DNA from: an uncultured Opitutia bacterium
Lineage (GTDB): Bacteria; Verrucomicrobiota; Verrucomicrobiia; Opitutales; UBA953
Assembly: GCA_903868455.1 (NCBI GenBank)
Contig: CAIPVK010000260.1
Span: forward strand, 1-7,764
Direction: 5' to 3'
DNA length: 7,764 nucleotides
Shown: positions 1 through 4,799 of the stretch, piece by piece
Layout of the letters: the number at the start of each line of letters is the position of its first letter
Numbering within the stretch: position 1 is the first letter of the stretch
The notes under the pieces: model-generated
Told to the model about the DNA's origin: nothing
Database searches by the model: none
Seen by the model: the letters and a program-made list of their open reading frames with translations, nothing else
Position numbers and translations under genes: made by a program

Positions 1-1
1 G

Positions 2-595
2 CGGGTGCTGACCGAGACCTTCGCCACCCTGGAGTGCGAGGGTTGGGATCGCCTGCCCCCGGGACCCTGCCTGCTCGCTGCCAACCACCAGAGCCTCCTG
101 GATCCCCCCTTGGTCGGCGCCGCCCTGCCCTTCGAGGTCGCGTTTGTCGCGCGCAAGACGCTCTTCGACAACCCCGCGTTCGGCTGGGTCATCCGCGCCT
201 GCCACGCCCTCCCCCTGGACCGCGACGAGGCCGACCTCGCCGCGATCCGACGCGCGCTGGCGGTGCTGGCGGAGGGACGCAAGCTGGTCATATTCCCCGA
301 GGGGACGCGCAGCGCCGACGGAGCGCTGCTCCCGGCCAAGGCGGGCGCCGGCCTGCTCGCCCTGAAGGCGGGCGTCCCCGTCGTGCCCATCCGCATCCGC
401 GGCGCCCGCGAGGTGTTGCCGAGGGGCGGGTGGCTCCCGACGGGCGGCGCTCGCATCCGCATCCGCTTCGGGAAGGCGCTCCAGGCCGCGGAGCTCGACT
501 GCGGCGCGGGCCGTCCGGAGCGCTACCTCGAGGCCTCGCGGCGCATCATGGCAGCCGTGGCGGCCCTTCCGGACTGCCAGCCGACGGCCCTCTGA
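2..595 (+). CDS. plsC: 1-acyl-sn-glycerol-3-phosphate acyltransferase (PlsC family), 5' end outside window
   Basis: Transfers an acyl chain to lysophosphatidic acid to make phosphatidic acid at the inner face of the cytoplasmic membrane. Counting from an internal GTG at position 5, the catalytic NHxxxxD block is N27-H28...D33 and the substrate-binding FPEGTR block is residues 97-102; a VPVVPIRIRG strand follows at about 124-133. These are the two hallmark motifs of the glycerolipid acyltransferase family, in the right order and spacing. The frame stays open to the left edge, and homologues normally have several dozen residues before the HxxxxD motif. The real start is therefore probably upstream and the GTG at 5 is only a fallback start. 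The 3' end is complete, with a TGA stop. It converges on dnaN with 12 bases between stop codons. The exact acyl acceptor cannot be told from sequence; other members acylate related lysophospholipids. Confidence 0.9.
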   Translation, partial: RVLTETFATLECEGWDRLPPGPCLLAANHQSLLDPPLVGAALPFEVAFVARKTLFDNPAFGWVIRACHALPLDRDEADLAAIRRALAVLAEGRKLVIFPEGTRSADGALLPAKAGAGLLALKAGVPVVPIRIRGAREVLPRGGWLPTGGARIRIRFGKALQAAELDCGAGRPERYLEASRRIMAAVAALPDCQPTAL

Positions 596-617
596 GATCC
601 CGGGGCCTCAGGCCGTC
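583..617. terminator. Possible bidirectional hairpin at the plsC/dnaN convergent junction
   Basis: GACGGCC (583-589) is complementary to GGCCGTC (611-617). Inside it TGAG (593-596) can pair with CTCA (607-610), leaving a 3-base bulge (590-592) and a small CCCGGG core. The structure spans both stop codons of two convergent genes, where a shared terminator would be expected. There is no U-run on either side, so it is not a textbook intrinsic terminator. In DNA this GC-rich a 7+4 base-pair stem is only moderate evidence. Confidence 0.35.
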
Positions 618-1735
618 ACGCGCTGGGGCATGACGACGCAGAGGAAGGGCTCCTTGATGCCGCGCAGGACGCCCGCGTCGGTGTCGGACTTCACCTCGAG
701 GTCGATCTCGTCCTCGGTCACGGCCTTGAGCGGCTCGATGAGGTAGGTGGGGTTGAAGGCGATGGCGACGTCGGCGCCCTCGTAGCGGACGGCGAGGGGC
801 TCGGTGGCCTCGCCCGCGGCGGACTTGGCGCTGACCTCCAGGGTCTGCCGGGCCTTGCTCACGGAGATGTGGACGGTGTTGGAGCGGTCGTCCGTCATGA
901 GCGCGGCGCGTCCGACGGAATCGAGGAACTTCTCGCGCTCGAGGCGCACCTTGAAGCCGGTGTCCTTGGGGATCACCTGGCGGTAGTTGGGGTAGTTGCC
1001 CTCGACCACGCGGGAGAGGAGGAGGACGCGGTCGACGAAGCCCTCGTCGTTGTCGCCAACCTGGATCTCGAACGCGACCTGGCGCTCGTTGTGGGAGAAG
1101 GTGACCTTGCCCGACTTGAGGAGGCGGTTGAGCTCCGCGATGGTGCGGGCGGGCAGGATGATGCCGGCCGAGGCGGCGCCGCCGGCGCGGGCGAGCTCCG
1201 ACTTGGCGAGGCGGCGGCCGTCCGTCGCGACGACGTTGAGCTTGTCCGCCTCGAACTCGAAGAACACGCCGTTGAGGATGTAGCGGTTCTCGTCGGTCGA
1301 CTGGGCGTAGCTGACCTTGCGCAGGATCGAGCCGAGGGCCTCCTGGTCGAGCACCGCGCCGTCCTTGCCGTCGAGACCGGCGATCGGCGGGAACTGCTCC
1401 GCGCCGAGGCCGCCGATCTGGAAGGTGGCGGTGCCGGAGCTGAGCTTCACGCGCTCCTTGCCGGCGAGCTCGAGGGTGACGTCGGCGCTCGGGAGCGCGC
1501 GGACGATGGTGGCGAGGCGCTTGACCGGAAGGGTGATGCGGCCGGGCGTGGCCACGACGGCCTTCACCTTGCAGCTCACCGTGATGTCGATGACGGTGGT
1601 GGTGAGGGTGACGGTCTCGCCCTCGGCCTCGATGAGCACGTTCTGCAGGATCGGCATCGTCACGCGCGAGCCGACGATGTTCGTCACGCAGGCGAGGCCG
1701 TTGAAGAAGTGGTTCCGGTTGACCTTGAACTTCAT
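608..1735 (-). CDS. dnaN: DNA polymerase III beta subunit (sliding clamp)
   Basis: Forms the ring-shaped dimer that tethers replicative polymerase and other partners to DNA. From the chosen ATG at 1733-1735 the protein is 375 residues, close to the 366 of E. coli DnaN. It begins MKFKVNRNHF, the usual clamp N-terminus. Diagnostic blocks are DENRYILNGVFFE, the VATDGRRLAKSEL stretch, EGNYPNYRQVIPKD, FNPTYLIEPLKAV, and the C-terminal MPQRV replacing the usual MPMRL. An in-frame ATG at 1768 would add 11 residues that do not resemble a clamp, so the internal start is preferred. No Shine-Dalgarno is present; CTCCCCC lies 3 bases before the ATG. It is the last gene of the minus-strand series, 257 bases after pssA. 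That gap probably carries its own promoter and is rich in repeats. dnaA and recF are not adjacent in this window. Confidence 0.96.
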   Translation of the reverse strand: MKFKVNRNHFFNGLACVTNIVGSRVTMPILQNVLIEAEGETVTLTTTVIDITVSCKVKAVVATPGRITLPVKRLATIVRALPSADVTLELAGKERVKLSSGTATFQIGGLGAEQFPPIAGLDGKDGAVLDQEALGSILRKVSYAQSTDENRYILNGVFFEFEADKLNVVATDGRRLAKSELARAGGAASAGIILPARTIAELNRLLKSGKVTFSHNERQVAFEIQVGDNDEGFVDRVLLLSRVVEGNYPNYRQVIPKDTGFKVRLEREKFLDSVGRAALMTDDRSNTVHISVSKARQTLEVSAKSAAGEATEPLAVRYEGADVAIAFNPTYLIEPLKAVTEDEIDLEVKSDTDAGVLRGIKEPFLCVVMPQRVTA

Positions 1736-1738
1736 GAT

Positions 1739-1745
1739 GGGGGAG
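1739..1745 (-). promoter_or_regulatory. C-rich CTCCCCC element before the dnaN start
   Basis: Read on the minus strand, CTCCCCC ends 3 bases before the dnaN ATG, where a purine-rich Shine-Dalgarno would normally lie. Related CTCCCC blocks precede three other starts in this window. Its function is unknown; it may mark non-Shine-Dalgarno initiation, or may be chance in GC-rich DNA. Confidence 0.3.
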
Positions 1746-1783
1746 CGTGTGCGAGGGAAGGCGGTCATGGCAACCGAACATTC

Positions 1784-1792
1784 TCATCCACG
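1784..1792 (+). promoter_or_regulatory. Weak DnaA-box-like 9-mer
   Basis: TCATCCACG matches the E. coli DnaA box TTATCCACA at 7 of 9 positions, with mismatches at 2 and 9. It lies about 50 bases upstream of the dnaN start. One weak box alone means little; it is listed because a second lies close by. Confidence 0.25.
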
Positions 1793-1836
1793 CTTCCCGG
1801 GCCTTGCTTGGGTATCCTTCCTCATATCCTCATCCT

Positions 1837-1845
1837 TAGTCCACA
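1837..1845 (+). promoter_or_regulatory. DnaA-box-like 9-mer
   Basis: TAGTCCACA matches the TTGTCCACA form of the DnaA box, common in GC-rich genomes, at 8 of 9 positions, and TTATCCACA at 7 of 9. It lies about 100 bases upstream of dnaN, between the other weak box and the TGAAC repeats. It is consistent with DnaA control of dnaN or with an origin, but neither is shown. Confidence 0.3.
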
Positions 1846-1851
1846 GAGGCG

Positions 1852-1866
1852 CGGTTCCGTGAACCG
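1852..1866. repeat. Short inverted repeat CGGTTC-CGT-GAACCG
   Basis: Two 6-base arms (1852-1857 and 1861-1866) flank CGT. The right arm lies within the first GTGAACCG copy of the TGAAC motif family. As DNA this is a compact dyad that could bind a dimeric protein; as RNA it would be a weak hairpin. Confidence 0.45.
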
Positions 1867-1868
1867 TT

Positions 1869-1884
1869 CCGCAACCTGTTGCGG
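1869..1884. repeat. Inverted repeat CCGCAAC-CT-GTTGCGG
   Basis: A perfect 7-base inverted repeat with a 2-base centre, immediately after the CGGTTC dyad. A 2-base loop is too tight for a relaxed RNA hairpin, so a protein-binding dyad is more likely than a terminator. There is no T-run on either strand next to it. Confidence 0.45.
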
Positions 1885-1924
1885 GCCAGTCCCGCCGCCG
1901 CCCGCCCGCCCTGTGAACCGAACG

Positions 1925-1995
1925 TGAACAACCCTCGGGTTGCTCCCAACACGGGTCGTTCACGGGTTATGCGCAGCCCCGCCCCGGGTTGTTCA
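1925..1995. repeat. 10-base inverted repeat TGAACAACCC / GGGTTGTTCA
   Basis: TGAACAACCC at 1925-1934 is the exact reverse complement of GGGTTGTTCA at 1986-1995, with 51 bases between. The left arm can also pair locally with GGGTTG at 1937-1942 through CAACCC at 1929-1934 around a TC centre. The long-range and local pairings are therefore mutually exclusive. A dnaN leader or a read-through pssA-dnaN transcript could adopt either. Confidence 0.5.
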
Positions 1996-2862
1996 GAGCC
2001 CGTCGTCGTCAGGCGCCGGGTCCGTTTCCTCCCGCGCGAGCAGGAAACGGTCGCGGTAGATCCCGTACAGGATGTACCCCACGAAGACCGAGGGCACGGC
2101 GGTCTCCTTGAAGACGTAGCCCGCCAGGCCCGCGACGATGAGGAGGACGAACCCGCGCGCGCGCGCCCGGGCGTCCCAGGTCACCTTCTTGAAGCTCGGG
2201 AAGCGGATGTTGCTCACCATCAGCCAGGAGACGAGCAGCATGAGCGGCAGCAGGACCCAGCCGAGGAGCTCGCGGTTGCGCTCCAGGGCCGTCGGGTCGT
2301 CGCGCATCGCGCCGGCCAGGACCAGGACCACCGAGGCCACCGTGCCCGCCGCCGCCGGCGAGGGAAGCCCGACGAAGTCGCCGCCCTGGGCCCGGCGCTC
2401 GTTCCCGGGCACGAGCGGGTTGGTCAGGACGTTGAAGCGCGCGAGCCGCACGCCCGCGCAGACGAGGTAGACGAACGCCAGGAGCCAGGTCGCCAGCCGG
2501 ACATCCTCGCCCTGGTCGGGCTGGATGAGGAGGAAGCAGGCCATCAGGGCGGGCGCCATCCCGAAGGAGATGGTGTCGGCGATGGAGTCGAACTCGGCCC
2601 CGAAGAGCGAGTGCCGACCCGAGGCGCGCGCCACCCGGCCGTCGAACAGGTCGCAGACGCAGGCGAGCACGATGAACCACACGGCCCAGACGTAATGGTC
2701 GGCGCGGGCGGCCGCCTCTCCGGCCTCGGTCACGAACCTCGCCTCGATGCAATTCTTGATCGCGAGGAACCCGCAGAGCATGTTGCCCGCGGTGAACAGG
2801 TTCGGCAGGAGGTAGATCCGGGCCGCCTCCTCGGGCGACGCGTAGGCGGGCTTATCGGTCAT
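1993..2862 (-). CDS. pssA: CDP-diacylglycerol--serine O-phosphatidyltransferase
   Basis: Makes phosphatidylserine from CDP-diacylglycerol and serine in the cytoplasmic membrane, the step before phosphatidylethanolamine. The 289-residue protein carries the complete CDP-alcohol phosphotransferase signature DxxDGxxAR(x8)GxxxDxxxD: D71, D74, G75, A78, R79, G88, D92 and D96. The aspartates bind the metal, and D96 is the expected base. The N-terminal block LPNLFTAGNMLCGFLAI (19-35) and a later FVGLPSPAAAG stretch (163-173) are typical of the integral-membrane, Bacillus-type PssA. Hydrophobic segments lie near 22-37, 58-70, 98-113, 124-139, 172-185, 200-217 and 237-250. The start ATG overlaps the end of the upstream RelE-like gene by 11 bases, implying translational coupling. 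A phosphatidylserine decarboxylase gene is not in the window. A phosphatidylglycerophosphate synthase shares the signature, but the flanking blocks favour PssA. Confidence 0.93.
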   Translation of the reverse strand: MTDKPAYASPEEAARIYLLPNLFTAGNMLCGFLAIKNCIEARFVTEAGEAAARADHYVWAVWFIVLACVCDLFDGRVARASGRHSLFGAEFDSIADTISFGMAPALMACFLLIQPDQGEDVRLATWLLAFVYLVCAGVRLARFNVLTNPLVPGNERRAQGGDFVGLPSPAAAGTVASVVLVLAGAMRDDPTALERNRELLGWVLLPLMLLVSWLMVSNIRFPSFKKVTWDARARARGFVLLIVAGLAGYVFKETAVPSVFVGYILYGIYRDRFLLAREETDPAPDDDGL

Positions 2863-3211
2863 GGGGCGGCTGCTCGAGGTAGGTCCAGAAGCCCTTCTCC
2901 GCCTCGACCGCGGGCTCGTCGATGTCGACGGGCAGGCGGCTGCGGAAGGCGAAGTCGGCGTAGGTGTTGCGGTGGAGGATGAAGTGGGCGTGCAGGGCCT
3001 CGCCCTTGGCCTCGAAGTAGACGCGGAAGTCCCCCACCCGGAGCCGGCGGTAGGTGTGCCCCTCGCGCCGGACCTTGCCGAGGGCGGGGCCGCCCTTCGC
3101 GAGCTCCTCCGCCGTCAGGCCCGAGAAGGCCTCGACCACGGTCATCTGGTCGAGGGTCGGCAGCCGGTTGAGCTCGGCCATCGCCTGGTCGCTGAAGGTC
3201 ACCTGGAACAT
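2852..3211 (-). CDS. RelE/ParE-superfamily-like protein without an antitoxin partner
   Basis: From the ATG at 3209-3211 this is 119 residues. The N-terminal part VTFSDQAMAELNRLP resembles the first strand and helix of RelE/ParE proteins. The core RRLRVGDFRVYFE (55-67), then HFILHRNTYADF (76-87), matches the strand pattern of that fold. After about residue 90 comes an acidic tail ending FWTYLEQPPHDR that is not typical of the toxins. An in-frame TTG at 3253 would add 14 residues of poor quality and is not preferred. It sits 50 bases after the phosphatase gene and overlaps pssA by 11 bases. No small antitoxin-like gene lies beside it, so a toxin role is doubtful; a housekeeping or RNA/ribosome-associated role is possible but unproven. 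The assignment rests on pattern recognition of the RelE core. Confidence 0.75.
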   Translation of the reverse strand: MFQVTFSDQAMAELNRLPTLDQMTVVEAFSGLTAEELAKGGPALGKVRREGHTYRRLRVGDFRVYFEAKGEALHAHFILHRNTYADFAFRSRLPVDIDEPAVEAEKGFWTYLEQPPHDR

Positions 3212-3261
3212 GGTCGTGATGCTGACGCCGCGGGCCCCGCTGGCAAACCGCAAACCCGGCC

Positions 3262-3726
3262 TCAGAAGCCGTCGCGGTCCCCATGCCAGCGAGCTAGGCG
3301 CTCGCGAACCAGGCCGAGGACGTGGTCGAACCCCTCGCGGGGCCCGTAATAGGGGTCGGGAAGATCCCTGTCGCCGAGGAAGAGCCGGATGCGTCCGAGG
3401 GCTTCCGCAGGCGCGAGCCGCCGCAGCGCCTCGAGATGCCCTTGGTCGGCGGCGAGGATGAGGTCGAACTCGGCGAAGTCCTCCCGACGCACCTTGCGGG
3501 CGCGAAGCCCGCGCAGCTCGAACCCGGCGGCCTCCCCCGTCTCGATGGTCCGCGGATCGGGCGGTTCACCCTCGTGCCAGCCGGTCGTGCCCGCGGAATC
3601 CACGCGGATCGCCAGCCCGAGCTCGCGGATCCGATGGCGCGCGACGGCTTCCATGGTCGGCGACCGGCAGATATTGCCGGTGCAGACCATGAGCACGGCG
3701 GACGGCCGGGCCGGCTCCGGGATCAC
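3262..3726 (-). CDS. Low-molecular-weight protein tyrosine phosphatase
   Basis: Cytoplasmic phosphatase that removes phosphate from tyrosine, or possibly arginine, through a phosphocysteine intermediate. The 154-residue protein has the P-loop CxxxxxRS as C15-T-G-N-I-C-R21-S22 directly after the first strand (AVLMV). The general-acid loop is DPYYG with D124. The DSAGT block (43-47), usual for the family, is also present. All catalytic residues are intact and the length is normal. The start is a GTG at 3724-3726 overlapping the TGA of the upstream thioredoxin-like gene as GTGA, so the two are translationally coupled. A start at the later Met13 would delete the first strand and is rejected. No cognate tyrosine kinase or capsule gene lies nearby, so the substrate is unknown. 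Arsenate reductases share the fold, but the DPYY acid loop favours a phosphatase. Confidence 0.92.
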   Translation of the reverse strand: MIPEPARPSAVLMVCTGNICRSPTMEAVARHRIRELGLAIRVDSAGTTGWHEGEPPDPRTIETGEAAGFELRGLRARKVRREDFAEFDLILAADQGHLEALRRLAPAEALGRIRLFLGDRDLPDPYYGPREGFDHVLGLVRERLARWHGDRDGF

Positions 3727-4193
3727 TTCGCGAGGATCTTCTCCAGCTCGGCCAGGTTACGGCCGTTCTTGGTGATCAGCTGCCCGTCCTTGCCGAACAC
3801 GAGGAGCGTCGGGATGCCGCGCACGCCGTGCTTGTTGCCGAGCGCGCCTCCCGAGGCCGAGCGATAAGGGGTGGAGGGCCAAGGCATGCCCGCCTCCTTC
3901 ATGTAACCCGTCATCTCGGCCTGGCTGTTGTCCGAGCTCACGAAGACGACCGCGAGCTTGGCGCTGTGCTTCTTGGCGAACTCGACGAGCTTGGGGGTGA
4001 ACTGCCTGCAAGGGGGACACCAGTGGGCCGAGAAGTAGACGGCGACCACCTTGTTCTTCAGGGTCGAGACGGCGACGGGCTTGCCGTCGGCGTCGACGAG
4101 GCCTTCCTTGAAGACTTGGGACCAGTCCTGTTCGGCGGCGAGGGTTTGGGCGCAGGCGAGAAGGCCGGCGACGAGGGCGAGGAGGCGAGTCAT
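3723..4193 (-). CDS. Exported thioredoxin-like protein (tryparedoxin/nucleoredoxin type)
   Basis: A 156-residue protein with a hydrophobic N-terminus (residues 3-20) that looks like a signal peptide, with likely cleavage after about A19 or A20. GLLAC at 10-14 could alternatively be a degenerate lipobox with C14. The thioredoxin domain carries W58-C59-P60-P61-C62 after the strand VVAVYFSAH. The SSDNSQAEMTGYM segment (86-98) and the cis-proline motif GIPT (P128) follow, with LVFGKDGQLI after it. This layout is that of tryparedoxin/nucleoredoxin-like thioredoxins, probably acting on protein disulfides in the periplasm. GCTCCCC directly precedes the ATG and there is no Shine-Dalgarno. Its stop overlaps the start of the phosphatase gene. 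Substrates are unknown; a role in cytochrome c thiol handling is possible because a CcsA-like gene lies across the divergent promoter region, but that link is inference. Confidence 0.88.
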   Translation of the reverse strand: MTRLLALVAGLLACAQTLAAEQDWSQVFKEGLVDADGKPVAVSTLKNKVVAVYFSAHWCPPCRQFTPKLVEFAKKHSAKLAVVFVSSDNSQAEMTGYMKEAGMPWPSTPYRSASGGALGNKHGVRGIPTLLVFGKDGQLITKNGRNLAELEKILAK

Positions 4194-4199
4194 GGGGAG
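4194..4199 (-). promoter_or_regulatory. C-rich CTCCCC element abutting the thioredoxin-like start
   Basis: On the minus strand CTCCCC is immediately followed by the ATG with no spacer. No purine-rich ribosome-binding site is visible upstream. It is one of four similar blocks before starts in this window; its role is unknown. Confidence 0.3.
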
Positions 4200-4220
4200 C
4201 GGTGATTAGATACCTTAGGC

Positions 4221-4234
4221 CGGGTTCCGGGTTC
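4221..4234. repeat. Tandem CGGGTTC duplication
   Basis: CGGGTTC occurs twice head to tail (4221-4227 and 4228-4234) in the 43-base gap between the DUF5069 stop and the thioredoxin-like start. It is short and may be a replication-slippage product; no function is evident. Confidence 0.4.
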
Positions 4235-4236
4235 CT

Positions 4237-4692
4237 TCAAACCTTCCCGCCGAAGCTCGCATGGTCGTCCATGTCGAGCAGGTCGAACCAGCTGCCGATG
4301 TCCTCCCGGGCGGCCGAGGCGGGGCTGGATGATTGGATTTCCGACATTTTGGCTCTCTTTTCAGGGGTCATGGGCACCCGACGTTCATGCCAGGCGCTGA
4401 ACGCCTCGATTTCATGGGGGAGCCGAGGGTGCCGCGCGTGCGTCTGAATCCAACGGAGCAACTCACCATCCCCCCTGCCCTTCGCCACCTCCGTCTTGAG
4501 TTCGGCAGCGTCGATGCCCACGAACTCGAGGAAATAGCGGTCAAGCGAGCACCCGAACTCGTAGTCCCCGGCCTTGCCCTGAAGCTCGGCCCTGCATTTG
4601 TCGAGCATCCGCGGGAGGATCACGAAGCCCCCGAGACGGACGCGAGGGCTGCGGGGCGCGTGTTGGGTCAGGTCGTAAGGATTGTAGGCCAT
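4237..4692 (-). CDS. DUF5069 domain protein
   Basis: A 151-residue protein of unknown function, predicted cytosolic with no signal peptide or membrane segment. It begins with the family-typical stretch DLTQHAPRSPRVRLGGFVIL (7-26), followed by PRMLDKCRAEL. The middle holds EFGCSLDRYFLEFVGID and GRGDGELLRWI. It ends with WFDLLDMDDHASFGGKV (135-151), where the SFGGKV terminus is characteristic. Members are in my knowledge common in Verrucomicrobiota and relatives. It is the first gene of the minus-strand series, next to the AT-rich divergent region, and TCTCCCCT directly precedes the ATG. Its coding sequence contains AT-richer patches (for example around 4329-4370) than its neighbours. No enzyme motif is recognised and no function is proposed. 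Confidence 0.85.
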   Translation of the reverse strand: MAYNPYDLTQHAPRSPRVRLGGFVILPRMLDKCRAELQGKAGDYEFGCSLDRYFLEFVGIDAAELKTEVAKGRGDGELLRWIQTHARHPRLPHEIEAFSAWHERRVPMTPEKRAKMSEIQSSSPASAAREDIGSWFDLLDMDDHASFGGKV

Positions 4693-4693
4693 A

Positions 4694-4699
4694 GGGGAG
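4694..4699 (-). promoter_or_regulatory. C-rich CTCCCC element before the DUF5069 start
   Basis: On the minus strand CTCCCC is followed by one T and then the ATG. It occupies the place of a Shine-Dalgarno, which is absent. It is one of the four C-rich blocks described in the findings. Confidence 0.3.
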
Positions 4700-4720
4700 A
4701 AACCACGGCTTATTCGACGG

Positions 4721-4775
4721 TTTTCAAGTACATAAATACCTAATCAATAGCATTTTAAACAAACCTTGTCATTTT
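4721..4775. promoter_or_regulatory. AT-rich divergent promoter region
   Basis: These 55 bases are 24% GC (13 of 55) in a window of roughly 70% GC. They lie between the divergently transcribed DUF5069 gene and ccsA-like gene, so they very probably carry back-to-back promoters for the two units. Several TATAAT-like hexamers can be drawn on both strands, but none is paired at the right distance with a good TTGACA-like box. I therefore do not assign exact promoter elements. No reading frame is supported between the two starts. Confidence 0.6.
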
Positions 4776-4781
4776 GTCCCA

Positions 4782-4788
4782 CTCCCCC
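4782..4788 (+). promoter_or_regulatory. C-rich CTCCCCC element upstream of the ccsA-like start
   Basis: CTCCCCC lies 11 bases before the chosen GTG of the ccsA-like gene, with no purine-rich ribosome-binding site between. It resembles the blocks before dnaN, the thioredoxin-like gene and the DUF5069 gene, though the spacing is longer. Confidence 0.25.
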
Positions 4789-4799
4789 ATTCTCACCGT

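Larger units (their letters stand above)
1736..1992 (-). promoter_or_regulatory. Repeat-rich intergenic region upstream of dnaN
   Basis: This 257-base gap separates the pssA stop from the dnaN start, both on the minus strand, and is the longest gap in the series. It presumably holds the 3' end of the pssA transcript and a dnaN promoter. It contains five (G)TGAAC motifs, four inverted repeats and two DnaA-box-like 9-mers, described separately. The dnaN-proximal part is less GC-rich than the genes: 1771-1850 is about 54% GC and 1811-1840 about 43%. I could not place convincing -35/-10 hexamers, and no gene-like reading frame is supported here. Confidence 0.6.
1859..1996. repeat. Cluster of five (G)TGAAC motifs, iteron-like
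   Basis: GTGAAC starts at 1859, 1913 and 1924 on the plus strand, and at 1963 on the minus strand. A fifth copy lacking the first G (TGAAC) starts at 1995 on the minus strand. The first two copies extend to GTGAACCG. The last three extend to TGAACRACCC at plus 1925-1934, minus 1953-1962 and minus 1986-1995. Same-strand spacings are 54, 11 and 33 bases, near whole multiples of a helical turn. About 0.1 exact GTGAAC would be expected by chance in 140 bases on both strands. The arrangement suggests a site for a cooperatively binding protein; which one is unknown. The last copy overlaps the pssA stop codon. Confidence 0.55.

Noticed and set aside
1869..1884. Intrinsic terminator for pssA at CCGCAAC-CT-GTTGCGG
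   Set aside because: The loop is only 2 bases and no T-run follows on the minus strand, so it does not meet intrinsic terminator criteria.
869..1927. Long plus-strand open frame opposite dnaN (352 residues)
   Set aside because: It mirrors the dnaN coding strand, its composition is Ala/Arg/Glu/Gly-rich as expected of antisense in GC-rich DNA, and it shows no domain. dnaN has clear motifs.
2153..2166. Alternating CG run, possible Z-DNA
   Set aside because: It encodes the Ala-Arg repeats in the cytosolic loop of PssA (about residues 231-236) and is explained by codon bias in GC-rich DNA.
1879..2982. Long plus-strand open frame opposite pssA (367 residues)
   Set aside because: It is an antisense shadow: Arg/Pro/Glu-rich, without motifs, and it crosses the pssA/RelE-like gene boundary.
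2852..3253. Complete toxin-antitoxin module around the RelE-like gene
   Set aside because: Both neighbours are recognised as non-antitoxin genes (a phosphatase and pssA), and the gaps (50 bases and an overlap) leave no room for an antitoxin.
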